From Psychroserpens sp. NJDZ02 (lineage in GTDB: Bacteria > Bacteroidota > Bacteroidia > Flavobacteriales > Flavobacteriaceae), in NCBI RefSeq assembly GCF_004843725.1, contig NZ_CP039451.1:2106501-2170500 (forward strand): DNA of 64,000 nt. The letters run 5' to 3'. Every line of letters starts with the position of its first letter. The first letter of the stretch is position 1. The notes beneath the pieces are model-generated. The model did not search any database. It was given only the letters and a program-made list of their open reading frames with translations, and was not told the origin of the DNA. Shown one piece after another: positions 55,440 to 64,000 of the stretch. The translations under genes were made by a program, and so were the position numbers.

Positions 55440-57599
55440 ATGAAAAATCTACGGTTAATAATTACAGTTGTATTAAGTCTTGTGTTTCAGCAAATGATAG
55501 TTGCTCAACAAGAGCTTAGTAGGTCAATTGACGACTCTTTTTCAGTAAACGGGTTTGTGTTAGAGACTAATAATTATAACCCCATATCTGACGTTAATGT
55601 GCAGGTTAATGGAGGTGCTTATACTAGTACGAGTTTAAGTGGACGGTTTAAAATAAGTGTTAGAAAAGGAGATGAGATTATGATAAGTCATAAGGATTTT
55701 CAGACAATCTACTACATGGTAACAAGTAACGATGATATTAGGATTGAGGTACAATCTATAAGTGAAGCTTCTCAATCTAAAAAAAAAGCAAAAGAAAACA
55801 CGTTTAAAATAGCTATAGATTCGGCACAGTTTTATAAGAAAATTTCAGCAGAAAAAAGCATTCAGTTTATCGCCGATGGGATTCCTAAGAGTAATTCTGT
55901 TACACAAAATGCGGAGGCTTTTCAAGTGTTAGGAGATGTCTATATGTATTGGAAACAATATGATTTGGCAGTTACTAATTATAGGATTAGTTTAAATAAC
56001 GTTATTTCTAATGATGTTAAGTTGAAATTAGCAAAGGCGTATTACAATAATAAAAACCATCAAGAAAGTTTAGCGATCTATAATGGCTTAAAATTAAAAG
56101 ATTTAACTGGTATTCAAAAAGTGTTATCTTATGAAGGTTTAGGTGATGTTTATTCTAAAATTAAGGATGAAAGTAAAGCAACTAAAGCTTATAAGGAAGG
56201 ATTAAAGGTTGCTCAAGAAAACAGTATTCAGTCTAAAATAACTGATTTAAACTCTAAACTAGGTGAAGTTTATAATACCGAAGGCAAAAAGAAGAAAGCT
56301 GAAGTTTTATTAGAAAATTCTGTAGTGTTAGCAGCTCAAGAAAACAAAACTCGAGAGGTAGAGCAGAAGGTTAAATTTGCAGATTTTCAGAATAATAATA
56401 AATCTTATGATGAAGAAATTGAAATCAGAAAAGAGATTATTAATGATATCGATACCATAGAAAAAGACTCTATTATTTCTAACGAAAGTAGCATCACTAA
56501 ACAAAAGCAAAATTATAAAATTGGAAATGCTTATTTTTTGCAAAAGGAGTATAAAGAGGCTATTCCTTACTTAGAAAAAAGTATAGTAGAGGCGGATAAA
56601 AAAGAGGATCTAATAGTTAAAAAGGACGCGATTAAAAAGCTAACTGATGTTTATGTGGAATCAGGTAATTTTAGTGAAGCTAAAAAAACGTTTGATGAGT
56701 ATGTAAAAACGGTTGATCAACTTTATATTAAAAAGGAACAGGAAATATCTCAGGCAGCACGATTTAATAAAAGTATTGCAGAGAAGCAAAACCGAATAGC
56801 AACACTAGAAACCGATCGTAAATTAACTTTGAGTCAAGTCGCGTTATCCGAAGAAAAAAATAAAACCCAACAGTTGATAATCTATTCTTTAATAGGTGGT
56901 TTGTTTTTATTTGCAGTAGCAGCGTATTTAATGTATAAGTATATTAAACAACAAAAATTGGCTAATAATTTGTTAGCTTTAAAGTCATTGAGAAGCCAAA
57001 TGAATCCTCATTTTATCTTCAACGCGCTAAACTCGGTTAATAGTTTTATTGCAACTAATGATGAGCGTACAGCAAACAAATATTTGTCAGATTTTTCAAA
57101 ATTGATGCGTGCTGTTTTAGAGAATTCTGAAGAAGATTTTATTCCACTTCAAAAAGAAATCGAATTGATCGAATTGTACACAAAACTAGAACATTTTAGG
57201 TTTAAAGATAAGTTTGAATATACAATAGACGTGGACAAAACTATAGATATCGAAGCGTATCAGATTCCGCCTATGTTACTTCAACCTTATATTGAAAATG
57301 CTGTCTGGCATGGCTTACGATATAAAGACGATATGGGATTACTACATATTTCAATAATCAAAAAACAAAAAGGTATTATTGCTATTACTATTGCAGATAA
57401 TGGTATTGGGCGTAAAAAGTCTAAAAGTTTAAAGACAGAAAATCAACAAAAGCACAACTCTAAAGGCTTAGGTAATATTAAAAAACGAGTGTCTATTTTA
57501 AACCAGATGTATAAAGACAAAGTAGATGTGCTTATAGATGATAATGGTACAGAAGGAGATGTGGGAACTAAGGTAGTAGTAACAATAAAAAAAGACTAA
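55440..57599 (+). CDS. LytS-type sensor histidine kinase with carboxypeptidase-regulatory-like and TPR domains
   Basis: This 719-residue membrane kinase has a signal peptide (about 1-23), then an exported module like a carboxypeptidase-regulatory (CarboxypepD_reg) domain (about 35-105: SVNGFVLETNNYNPISDVNV and LSGRFKISVRKGDEI), then TPR repeats (about 140-430), a coiled coil, a transmembrane helix (about 478-499), and a His_kinase domain with the phospho-acceptor H524 in NPHFIFNALNSV. The ATP-binding part has QPYIENAVWHGLRY and DNGIGRKKSK. TPR-LytS kinases are common in Bacteroidota; the extra N-terminal module is less usual. It is 2 bases before its LytTR regulator. Confidence 0.92.
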   Translation: MKNLRLIITVVLSLVFQQMIVAQQELSRSIDDSFSVNGFVLETNNYNPISDVNVQVNGGAYTSTSLSGRFKISVRKGDEIMISHKDFQTIYYMVTSNDDIRIEVQSISEASQSKKKAKENTFKIAIDSAQFYKKISAEKSIQFIADGIPKSNSVTQNAEAFQVLGDVYMYWKQYDLAVTNYRISLNNVISNDVKLKLAKAYYNNKNHQESLAIYNGLKLKDLTGIQKVLSYEGLGDVYSKIKDESKATKAYKEGLKVAQENSIQSKITDLNSKLGEVYNTEGKKKKAEVLLENSVVLAAQENKTREVEQKVKFADFQNNNKSYDEEIEIRKEIINDIDTIEKDSIISNESSITKQKQNYKIGNAYFLQKEYKEAIPYLEKSIVEADKKEDLIVKKDAIKKLTDVYVESGNFSEAKKTFDEYVKTVDQLYIKKEQEISQAARFNKSIAEKQNRIATLETDRKLTLSQVALSEEKNKTQQLIIYSLIGGLFLFAVAAYLMYKYIKQQKLANNLLALKSLRSQMNPHFIFNALNSVNSFIATNDERTANKYLSDFSKLMRAVLENSEEDFIPLQKEIELIELYTKLEHFRFKDKFEYTIDVDKTIDIEAYQIPPMLLQPYIENAVWHGLRYKDDMGLLHISIIKKQKGIIAITIADNGIGRKKSKSLKTENQQKHNSKGLGNIKKRVSILNQMYKDKVDVLIDDNGTEGDVGTKVVVTIKKD

Positions 57600-57601
57600 A
57601 C

Positions 57602-58336
57602 ATGACGTTAAACGCAATACTAGTAGAAGACGAAGAACAAAGTAGAGCTATACTAAAAAACTACTTAACCAAATACTGTCCAAAAGTCAATATTTTAGGT
57701 GAAGCAGCTAATGTTATAGAAGCCTTAGAGCTAATTCGTACCTTGGACCTAGATCTTGTTTTTTTAGACGTGGAGATGCCTTATGGTAATGCATTTGACC
57801 TACTAGACAAAGTGGGTGATCGCGATTTCGAAACTATATTTGTAACCGCTTATAATAACTATGCTATAGACGCATTAAATGCACATGCATCCTATTATTT
57901 GATGAAGCCAATAGATATAGACGAGTTGATTAAGGCTGTAGACTACGTTTCCGAAATTAAGTCAAAAGAAGATGCTTTACAAGACCAGGTTTTAATTCCA
58001 AAAACAAAGAGTGTAACTGGTAAAATAACCATACCACAACAAGATGGATTTGAAGTGTTAAACACTAAAGACATACTGTTTTGCAAAGCAGATGATAATT
58101 ATACTGAAATTTATTTAAACAACAATAAAAAGAAAGTCGTCAGTAAGACGCTCAAATATTTTGAGGATGCACTAACGCCATCAGGATTTGCTCGTGTTCA
58201 CAAAAGTTATTTAGTTAATGTAGGAGAAGTTGTTAAATACATAAAAGGAAAAGGAGGAAGTGTTATCTTAAGTAATGGAAAAGAAATTATGGTATCCGCC
58301 TCTAAAAAATCAGACCTATTATCTTATTTTAAATAG
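57602..58336 (+). CDS. LytTR family response regulator
   Basis: This 244-residue protein has a receiver domain (about 1-120) with acidic cluster VEDEE, phospho-acceptor D56 in LVFLDVEMPYG, the Thr/Lys switch in FVTAYN and YLMKPIDID. A LytTR DNA-binding domain follows (about 140-242: ILFCKADDNYTEIYL and FARVHKSYLVNVGEV). It is encoded 2 bases after the LytS-like kinase, so the two form a pair. The target promoters are unknown. Confidence 0.95.
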   Translation: MTLNAILVEDEEQSRAILKNYLTKYCPKVNILGEAANVIEALELIRTLDLDLVFLDVEMPYGNAFDLLDKVGDRDFETIFVTAYNNYAIDALNAHASYYLMKPIDIDELIKAVDYVSEIKSKEDALQDQVLIPKTKSVTGKITIPQQDGFEVLNTKDILFCKADDNYTEIYLNNNKKKVVSKTLKYFEDALTPSGFARVHKSYLVNVGEVVKYIKGKGGSVILSNGKEIMVSASKKSDLLSYFK

Positions 58337-58409
58337 AGAAACACTTCATTTTGAGTAATTATAGAAGAATAAGCAAAAAGTAGTTAGAACAATAAAAAAA
58401 ATATAAAAC

Positions 58410-58925
58410 ATGCCAATAATAAAACCAGTAAATGGTAAAGCACCACAAATAACAGAAGATTGTTACATCGCAGAAAATGCAACCATAGTTGGAGATGTCC
58501 AGATAGGTAACCAATGCAGTATTTGGTTTAATGCGGTATTGCGCGGTGATGTTAATTACATCAAATTAGGAGATAAAGTTAATGTCCAAGACGGAGCAGT
58601 TGTACATTGTACTTATCAAAAATATCCAACAATTATCGGTAATAATGTATCCATTGGTCATAATGCTATTGTCCACGGATGTAAAATTCATGACAATGTT
58701 TTGATAGGTATGGGAAGTATTGTGATGGATAATTGCGTCGTAGAAAGTAATAGTATTGTGGCAGCCGGGGCAGTTGTCACTCAAAACACAACCGTAGAGT
58801 CCGGTAGTATTTATGCAGGCGTACCAGCAAAAAAAGTAAAAGATATTAGTCAAGAGTTAATCAATGGAGAGATAAACCGTATTGCCGAAAATTACGTTAA
58901 ATACTCCGGCTGGTTTAAAGCGTAG
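58410..58925 (+). CDS. Gamma-type carbonic anhydrase family protein
   Basis: This 171-residue left-handed beta-helix protein has hexapeptide repeats (IVGDVQIGNQCSIW, IGNNVSIGHNAIVHGC, IGMGSIVMDNCVV). Zinc-binding His residues are plausible in VVHCTYQ and in IGHNAIVHG, matching gamma carbonic anhydrase-like proteins. Activity is unproven; many homologs (YrdA, PaaY) act as acyltransferase-like or thioesterase proteins. It has no obvious operon partner; it lies between the two-component pair and the REP-like element. Confidence 0.9.
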   Translation: MPIIKPVNGKAPQITEDCYIAENATIVGDVQIGNQCSIWFNAVLRGDVNYIKLGDKVNVQDGAVVHCTYQKYPTIIGNNVSIGHNAIVHGCKIHDNVLIGMGSIVMDNCVVESNSIVAAGAVVTQNTTVESGSIYAGVPAKKVKDISQELINGEINRIAENYVKYSGWFKA

Positions 58926-58952
58926 TTTTTTTCTGCGGTTAGCTTGATAAAG

Positions 58953-59044
58953 TTGGGCGTTACCACAAGGGTCACGTCATCCATTCTATCTTTTTTTGCC
59001 ATATATGGCAGCAAAAAAAGGATGCCATTACTACCGCTAACGCA
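58953..59044. repeat. REP-like intergenic hairpin element
   Basis: The stretch begins TTGGGCGTTACC, contains CATCC and a T run, then the perfect palindrome TGCCATATATGGCA (58997-59010), then an A run, GGATG and GCTAACGCA. The two halves form a long imperfect hairpin (T run with A run, CATCC with GGATG, GTTACC/GTTAGC with GCTAAC). The layout recalls, from memory, repeated extragenic elements in Flavobacteriaceae. Only one copy is seen in this window. It overlaps the last codons of the minus-strand gene that stops at 59037. Confidence 0.55.
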
Positions 59045-59402
59045 GCATGTCGCAAGATTTAGATTCAATATTAAGGATTAGTTCTTCAACTGAGGATAGT
59101 GCGTTGATTTCATCTTTAGATAAAAAGACGTCAAGAGTAGTACTGTTGTTGCTTAAAATAATCGGGTATTCAAAAGAATGATTGGGGTGTTTCGTTTTAA
59201 ACTCGTCTGTATGTAAAAACGAAATATCTAAATTGGTTCTATTTCTAAAATCTTTCCAAATCGTATTTTCTGAAAATGTATTAAAAGTCAATGCACATAA
59301 ATTACAAGCGTAGGTTTTAGGGCTAAATAATTTATGTGCAATATCTATAGCTAGGTTTTTCAACCCAGAATTAGCATTGTAAACAAAAATTAGTGTATTC
59401 AT
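59037..59402 (-). CDS. Conserved hypothetical protein, flavobacterial
   Basis: This 121-residue cytoplasmic-looking protein begins TLIFVYNANSGLKNLAID, continues KTYACNLCALTFN (a CxxC) and FLHTDEF, and ends LRxx-like in the REP-like element. I do not recognise a function. The start VFVYNANSG-like strand and CNLC suggest an alpha/beta fold, perhaps with a bound metal or redox role, but this is a guess. It lies 30 bases after the DUF2797 gene, so the two may be co-transcribed. Its last three or four codons fall in the repeat element and may not be ancestral. Confidence 0.7.
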   Translation of the reverse strand: MNTLIFVYNANSGLKNLAIDIAHKLFSPKTYACNLCALTFNTFSENTIWKDFRNRTNLDISFLHTDEFKTKHPNHSFEYPIILSNNSTTLDVFLSKDEINALSSVEELILNIESKSCDMLR

Positions 59403-59432
59403 ATACCCTAAGTCGTGTTAATGCAATAATAA

Positions 59433-60227
59433 TTACAAAATAGTTATGTTTACAACCAAACCTTCGTTGCTTCTAATGTTGCAAACAGTGTCATCTTCAA
59501 AAATCAAATACTGTCCTTTTATGCCTTTTAAAACACCTGTATAATGCGCTGTTTTTGTAAAATTTAAAGACTTTGGTTTTGTTGGATAGCGTAATACCGG
59601 AAATTCAATATTGGTTTCTTCGTTATCTTCAATATAGTACTGTTGGGCTTCATCAGGTATGTATTGTTTCAGTTTATCACGCCATTCAATTAAATTTTCA
59701 TCTTTAATCTCATTTTTTAACATCGTACGCCAATTGGTTTTGTCTCCAACATAATTTTTTAAAGCAACTTCAGTAATACCTGCAAGATATCTGTTAGGTA
59801 CTTCTACAATCTCAATAGCTTCATGGGCGCCCTGATCTATCCAACGTGTAGGGACTTGGCCTTTTCTTGTTACTCCTACTTTTACATTGCTAGAATTAGC
59901 TAAATACACAATATGTGGTTTTAACTGGACCTGCTTTTCGTAGTCTAAATCACGCTCTTCAATACCTAAATGAGCTTTGCTTAATTCGGGTTTCATGATC
60001 CAATCTGCGGCTTGAGGGATCTCAAAAAAGCAACTTTTGCAAAAACCTTGACGGTAAATAGGCTTGTCTAAATGGCAGTTTAAACACTCGTATTTTACAA
60101 AACTAAATTCTAAGGTTTTGTTTAATAATTGATTAAGGTTTATAAAGTCATTTTTAAATACTAGATAGTAATTAATAGGTTTAGTAAACTCTGTTTGCAT
60201 TTTTGTCAACACACCTTGGTAGGTCAT
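59433..60227 (-). CDS. DUF2797 domain-containing protein
   Basis: This 264-residue protein has a zinc-ribbon-like set of cysteines (YECLNCHLDKP...FCKSCFFE, residues about 47-68) in the N-terminal third. The middle HIVYLANSSNVKVGVTRKGQ, PTRWIDQGAHEAIEI and NRYLAGITEVALKNYVGD segments are typical of DUF2797. The GIY-YIG-like pattern of the middle (YLANSS...KVGVT) hints at a nuclease-like fold but no activity is known. It is divergent from the GH3 gene with a 42-base gap. Confidence 0.85.
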   Translation of the reverse strand: MTYQGVLTKMQTEFTKPINYYLVFKNDFINLNQLLNKTLEFSFVKYECLNCHLDKPIYRQGFCKSCFFEIPQAADWIMKPELSKAHLGIEERDLDYEKQVQLKPHIVYLANSSNVKVGVTRKGQVPTRWIDQGAHEAIEIVEVPNRYLAGITEVALKNYVGDKTNWRTMLKNEIKDENLIEWRDKLKQYIPDEAQQYYIEDNEETNIEFPVLRYPTKPKSLNFTKTAHYTGVLKGIKGQYLIFEDDTVCNIRSNEGLVVNITIL

Positions 60228-60269
60228 AAAAAAAAGTATTATTTTTAAAACTTAAAGATACAAATAACT

Positions 60270-61784
60270 ATGTCAATTCCTCTCGTTAATTCTATTGCTT
60301 CGTGGTTTCTCAAGAAGCGTTTTCATCAAATAGAGTTGTTTTTAAAGTATCCAAATGAAGTACAACAAGAGCTGCTATTTAGCTTATTAGACATGGCAAA
60401 AGATACCGAAGTTGGTAAGCAACATGAGTTTGCTTCAATAAAAAACTACGCGACATTTGCCCAGCGTGTACCGATTACAACTTACGAAGATTTTCAAGAC
60501 AAGATAGAGCGCTCTAGACAAGGAGAAAATAATATTTTCTGGCCAAAGCCAATCAAGTGGTTTGCAAAATCTAGTGGTACGACCAATGCTAAAAGTAAAT
60601 TTATTCCGGTAAGTACAGATAGTTTAGAGGATTGCCATTATGCAGCAAGTAAAGATTTACTTTGTATGTATTTAAATAATAATGAAGACTCACAATTATT
60701 TACTGGTAAAAGTTTACGGTTAGGAGGTAGTAAAGAATTGTATAAAGAAAAGGGGACTGTTTTTGGAGATTTAAGTGCTATTCTAATAGATAATATGCCT
60801 TTTTGGGCAGAATTTAGTAGTACACCAAGTAATAAGGTTAGTCTAATGAGTGATTGGGAAACTAAAATGGCTGCGGTTGTTAATGAAACCATTAATGAAA
60901 ACGTCACCAGTTTAGCTGGTGTGCCTAGTTGGATGTTGGTGTTACTAAATAATGTATTAGATAAAACAGATAAAACAAGTCTGTTTGATGTGTGGCCAAA
61001 CCTGGAAGTTTATTTTCACGGTGGGGTTAGCTTTAATCCATACATAGAGCAATACCGAAAAATACTACCTAAAAAAGACTTTAAGTACTACGAGACTTAT
61101 AATGCATCGGAAGGCTTTTTTGCGATTCAGGATCAAAACTACTCAGGAGATTTATTATTAATGTTGGACTATGGTATTTTTTATGAATTTATACCAATGG
61201 ACAATTACGGGACATTAGATCAAAAGGTGATTCCTTTAAGTGAGGTAGAGCTTAAAAAAAACTACGCCGTAGTAATTACAACTAATGCTGGTCTTTGGCG
61301 CTATAAAATAGGGGACACAGTTAGATTTGTCTCTATAAGCCCGTATCGTATAAAAGTATCTGGTCGTACAAAGCATCATATTAATGTTTTTGGAGAAGAG
61401 TTAATTATTGAAAATGCAGAAGACGCCTTAAAAAAGGTTTGTAAAAAAACAAAATCAGAGATTGTAGATTACACCGCTGCTCCCATATTTATGGATGGTA
61501 AGGAGAAAGGTGCCCATGAGTGGTTAATCGAGTTTAAAACACCGCCTAAGGACATTGATTACTTTAATGAGTTGTTTGATAATGCACTTAAAAGTTTAAA
61601 TTCTGATTATGAAGCTAAGCGTTATAATAATATGACATTAAATAAACCAAAAATACATGTTGCTAGAACGCAGTTGTTTTATGATTGGTTAAAACAAAAC
61701 AATAAATTAGGTGGGCAACACAAAGTACCTAGACTATCTAATACACGTCAATATTTAGATGAGTTGCTGGTATTAAATAAATAA
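60270..61784 (+). CDS. GH3 family acyl-adenylating enzyme
   Basis: This 504-residue cytoplasmic protein is of the GH3 group of the ANL superfamily, which in plants joins amino acids to jasmonate or auxin. Motifs: the ATP loop AKSSGTTNAKSKFIPVS (near 105-122), ETYNASEGFFAIQ (near 275), LWRYKIGDTVRF (near 348) and the C-terminal subdomain starting KVSGRTKHHINVFGEELI. Bacterial members have unknown substrates. It is a single gene with a terminator downstream. The start is ATG at 60270; the N-terminal sequence SIPLVNSIASWFLKKR is typical. Confidence 0.92.
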   Translation: MSIPLVNSIASWFLKKRFHQIELFLKYPNEVQQELLFSLLDMAKDTEVGKQHEFASIKNYATFAQRVPITTYEDFQDKIERSRQGENNIFWPKPIKWFAKSSGTTNAKSKFIPVSTDSLEDCHYAASKDLLCMYLNNNEDSQLFTGKSLRLGGSKELYKEKGTVFGDLSAILIDNMPFWAEFSSTPSNKVSLMSDWETKMAAVVNETINENVTSLAGVPSWMLVLLNNVLDKTDKTSLFDVWPNLEVYFHGGVSFNPYIEQYRKILPKKDFKYYETYNASEGFFAIQDQNYSGDLLLMLDYGIFYEFIPMDNYGTLDQKVIPLSEVELKKNYAVVITTNAGLWRYKIGDTVRFVSISPYRIKVSGRTKHHINVFGEELIIENAEDALKKVCKKTKSEIVDYTAAPIFMDGKEKGAHEWLIEFKTPPKDIDYFNELFDNALKSLNSDYEAKRYNNMTLNKPKIHVARTQLFYDWLKQNNKLGGQHKVPRLSNTRQYLDELLVLNK

Positions 61785-61962
61785 TTTAGGATATTGGCAC
61801 TAATATTAATTTAAGCTTAGTTATGTGCAAAAAAATACTTTCTGGATACAGGGTTTAATGTATTACTAATAAATAATATAATGATTTGTTTTTTTAAGCC
61901 ATTACAGTATGTGTTGTAATTGCTGTTATTCTGGCTTTTGGGAAAGTCATTTTTATTAATAA

Positions 61963-62006
61963 AAAAAACCACTTTAAACATTTGGTCTAAAGTGGTTTTT
62001 TATTTT
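61963..62006. terminator. Bidirectional terminator between the GH3 gene and clpX
   Basis: AAAACCACTTTA pairs with TAAAGTGGTTTT around AACATTTGGTC and is flanked by A and T runs. Serves clpX on the minus strand, and the GH3 gene on the plus strand. The roughly 170 bases between the GH3 stop and this hairpin hold nothing else I can recognise. Confidence 0.88.
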
Positions 62007-62020
62007 AGTAAATGGTATAA

Positions 62021-63253
62021 TTAAGAAACGGCTTTAAGTTTTTTAATAGTCGTCTTACTTAGTTTTTGTTCTGTATAAGCCTTTGTTACGTTAAGCTTTC
62101 TTATGTCGCCGCCTGGTAACTCAAACATAGCATCTGTAAGTATCTCTTCACATAGACTTCTTAAACCACGTGCACCTAGTTTATACTCTATAGCTTTTGT
62201 TACTATAAAATCCAAGGCGCCATCTGTGATACTTAACTCTATATCGTCCATTTTAAACAATTTTTTGTATTGTTTAATAATCGCGTTTTTAGGCTCAGTA
62301 AGTATAGCTCTTAATGTTTTGCCATCTAAAGGATCCATGTAAGTTAAAACAGGTAGACGACCAATTATTTCAGGAATCAAACCAAAGTCTTTTAAATCTT
62401 TTGGTATAATATATTGTAATAAATTGTCATGGTCTACAACATCTTCTTTTATAGAAGCACTGTATCCAACCGCTTGCATATTTAAACGTTTTGAAATCAC
62501 ACGATCTATACCGTCAAAAGCACCACCAGCAATAAATAGGATGTTTTCTGTGTTAACTTCAATAAATTTTTGATCTGGATGTTTACGACCTCCTTTTGGC
62601 GGAACATTAACAACTGTCCCTTCTAAAAGTTTAAGTAAAGCTTGTTGTACACCTTCTCCAGAAACGTCTCTTGTAATTGATGGGTTATCACTTTTACGAG
62701 CAATTTTATCAATCTCGTCAATAAAAACAATACCTTTTTCTGCTTTTTCTAAACTGTAATCGGCAGCTTGTAATAGGCGCGTTAAAATACTTTCGACATC
62801 CTCTCCAACATAACCAGCCTCTGTTAACACGGTTGCATCAACAATAGCTAAAGGAACATTTAACATTTTTGCAATGGTTTTAGCCATTAATGTTTTTCCT
62901 GTTCCTGTTTGACCAACCATTATAATATTAGATTTTTGAATCTCAATATCGTCTGTAGTAGCTGGTTGTAATAAACGTTTGTAGTGGTTATAAACCGCAA
63001 CAGACATTACTTTTTTTGTGTATTCTTGACCAATAATATATTGATCTAAAAAAGCTTTTATTTTCTGAGGCTTCTTAAGCATCATCTCAGCAGAAAGGTC
63101 ATTAGAATCTTCTTCTTTAGATTCTTCTATAACAATTCCATGAGCTTGCTCTATACATCTATCACATATATGTGCATCTAAACCAGCTATTAATAAGCTG
63201 GTTTCTGGTTTTTTTCTACCACAAAATGAACATTCTAATTCTTCCTTTGCCAT
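62021..63253 (-). CDS. clpX: ATP-dependent protease ATP-binding subunit ClpX
   Basis: This 410-residue AAA+ unfoldase feeds proteins to ClpP. The N-terminal zinc domain has C8, C11, C30 and C33 (CSFCGRKK and HICDRC). Walker A GQTGTGKT is near 114-121, Walker B is [12 protein letters not shown], the pore loop is GYVGEDVES, and the ClpP-docking loop should lie in the [13 protein letters not shown] region (IGF-type motif less clear). The C-terminal small domain has [13 protein letters not shown]. Length and order are normal. It lies 73 bases downstream of clpP on the same strand. Confidence 0.96.
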   Translation of the reverse strand: MAKEELECSFCGRKKPETSLLIAGLDAHICDRCIEQAHGIVIEESKEEDSNDLSAEMMLKKPQKIKAFLDQYIIGQEYTKKVMSVAVYNHYKRLLQPATTDDIEIQKSNIIMVGQTGTGKTLMAKTIAKMLNVPLAIVDATVLTEAGYVGEDVESILTRLLQAADYSLEKAEKGIVFIDEIDKIARKSDNPSITRDVSGEGVQQALLKLLEGTVVNVPPKGGRKHPDQKFIEVNTENILFIAGGAFDGIDRVISKRLNMQAVGYSASIKEDVVDHDNLLQYIIPKDLKDFGLIPEIIGRLPVLTYMDPLDGKTLRAILTEPKNAIIKQYKKLFKMDDIELSITDGALDFIVTKAIEYKLGARGLRSLCEEILTDAMFELPGGDIRKLNVTKAYTEQKLSKTTIKKLKAVS

Positions 63254-63326
63254 CTTCTTTAGTTAAAAGTGATAAGTTAAACGTTTTGATTTTTTCAAAA
63301 GGGTATTAACTCACTATAATATAGTT

Positions 63327-64000
63327 TTATTTACGAGCTAAAATTTCGTCAATCATTCCGTACTCCTTAGCTTTATCTGATTTCATCCAGTAGTCTCTAT
63401 CACTATCTGCGTATACTTTGTCGTAATCTTGACCAGAATGCTTACTAATAATTTTGTAAAGTTCTTCCTTTAAGATTAAAATCTCACGTGCAGTAATCTC
63501 TATATCACTTGCTTGTCCTTGTGCACCACCTAAAGGTTGGTGTATCATAACACGCGAGTGTGTTAAACCACTACGTTTTCCTTTTGCTCCAGCACATAAA
63601 AGTACTGCTCCCATTGAGGCAGCCATACCTGTACAAATTGTCGCCACATCAGGTTTAATAAATTGCATAGTATCATAAATACCTAATCCAGCGTAAACAC
63701 TTCCTCCAGGAGAGTTAATATACATTTGGATATCTTTATTAGCATCTACACTTTCTAAAAATAAAAGTTGTGCTTGTACAATATTTGCAATATTGTCGTT
63801 AATTCCTGTACCTAAAAAAAGTATGCGGTCCATCATTAATCTTGAAAACACATCAAGTTGAGATATGTTTAATTGACGCTCTTCTATAATATAAGGCGTC
63901 ATATCCTGAGGATACATGCTACTAATAATCTTATTGTAATATGTACTACTTATACCCTGATCTTTTATAGCGAATTTTTCGAATTCTTTTCCGTAATCCA
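63327..64000 (-). CDS. clpP: ATP-dependent Clp protease proteolytic subunit ClpP (start codon cut by window edge)
   Basis: This serine peptidase of the ClpXP complex is read in frame from the right window edge. The last two bases supply TG of a probable ATG whose A lies at 64001, giving MDYGKEFEKF and about 225 residues. An internal ATG at 63917 (MYPQDMTPYIIEERQ) is a possible alternative start, but the upstream part is open and matches the usual flavobacterial propeptide. Catalytic residues: Ser in GMAASMGAV, His in MIHQPLGG, and Asp in the final third. Other marks: FLGTGIND and INSPGGSVYAG. The window lacks the upstream neighbour. Confidence 0.95.
   Translation of the reverse strand, partial: DYGKEFEKFAIKDQGISSTYYNKIISSMYPQDMTPYIIEERQLNISQLDVFSRLMMDRILFLGTGINDNIANIVQAQLLFLESVDANKDIQMYINSPGGSVYAGLGIYDTMQFIKPDVATICTGMAASMGAVLLCAGAKGKRSGLTHSRVMIHQPLGGAQGQASDIEITAREILILKEELYKIISKHSGQDYDKVYADSDRDYWMKSDKAKEYGMIDEILARK

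Noticed and set aside
1..64000. CRISPR arrays, insertion sequences, prophage or restriction/defence genes
   Set aside because: No regularly spaced repeats, transposases, integrases, phage structural genes or defence nucleases were seen on reading either strand.

Overview
The window looks like core chromosome of a marine-type Flavobacteriaceae bacterium (Bacteroidota). The evidence is the low GC content, the recurrent TAnnTTTG promoter element (the Bacteroidota -7 box) in place of E. coli-like -10 boxes, weak Shine-Dalgarno sequences, and lineage-typical genes: alternative complex III, the type IX secretion protein SprA, PorP/SprF, RemB-like, GH3-like and Nfu proteins. I could not assign a genus. 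I see no phage, IS element, CRISPR array or obvious genomic island.

Layout. 1-3.1 kb: the 5' part of a DUF2723 membrane protein (minus strand), tRNA-Gln(TTG) with its own promoter, and a tandem universal stress protein. 3.2-7.9 kb: the rimP-nusA-infB operon, preceded by a leader hairpin that looks like an intrinsic terminator. 8-20 kb: a SPOR protein, then the operon actABCDEF-coxBA, encoding alternative complex III and subunits II and I of its partner cytochrome oxidase. 20.1-23.6 kb: ruvB, a cytochrome P450 and queG, all broken by single-base indels mostly at short homopolymers. 23.7-34.6 kb: maeB, ruvA, sprA, gcvH and a VanZ-like gene. 34.7-38.6 kb: two TonB-like proteins and a RemB-like protein whose N-terminal domain resembles their C-terminal domain. 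38.7-44.1 kb: the second oxidase cluster (heme O synthase, two subunit III genes, subunit IV, a cysteine-poor SCO-like protein, SCO, DUF420 and a 75-residue protein). 44.2-50.6 kb: an ABC/HlyD/TolC export system followed by tsaB. 50.6-64 kb: mscS, dodecin, nfu, PorP/SprF, a SIMPL-like protein, a LytS/LytTR two-component pair, a gamma carbonic anhydrase, a REP-like element, two poorly known genes, a GH3-family enzyme, and clpX/clpP.

How the genes work together. The 8.5-20 kb and 38.7-44 kb clusters together provide a menaquinol-oxidising complex III, a heme-copper oxidase, and much of its heme and copper assembly machinery. SprA and PorP/SprF belong to type IX secretion and gliding. The TonB/RemB set belongs to the cell envelope.

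Nothing here is clearly a new multi-gene system. The items most worth a second look are the terminator-like hairpin between the promoter and rimP-nusA-infB, the dense cluster of indels in three neighbouring genes, the mscS terminator embedded in the tsaB coding sequence, the TonB-domain/RemB arrangement, the cysteine-less SCO-like protein beside SCO, and the REP-like element at 58.95-59.04 kb.
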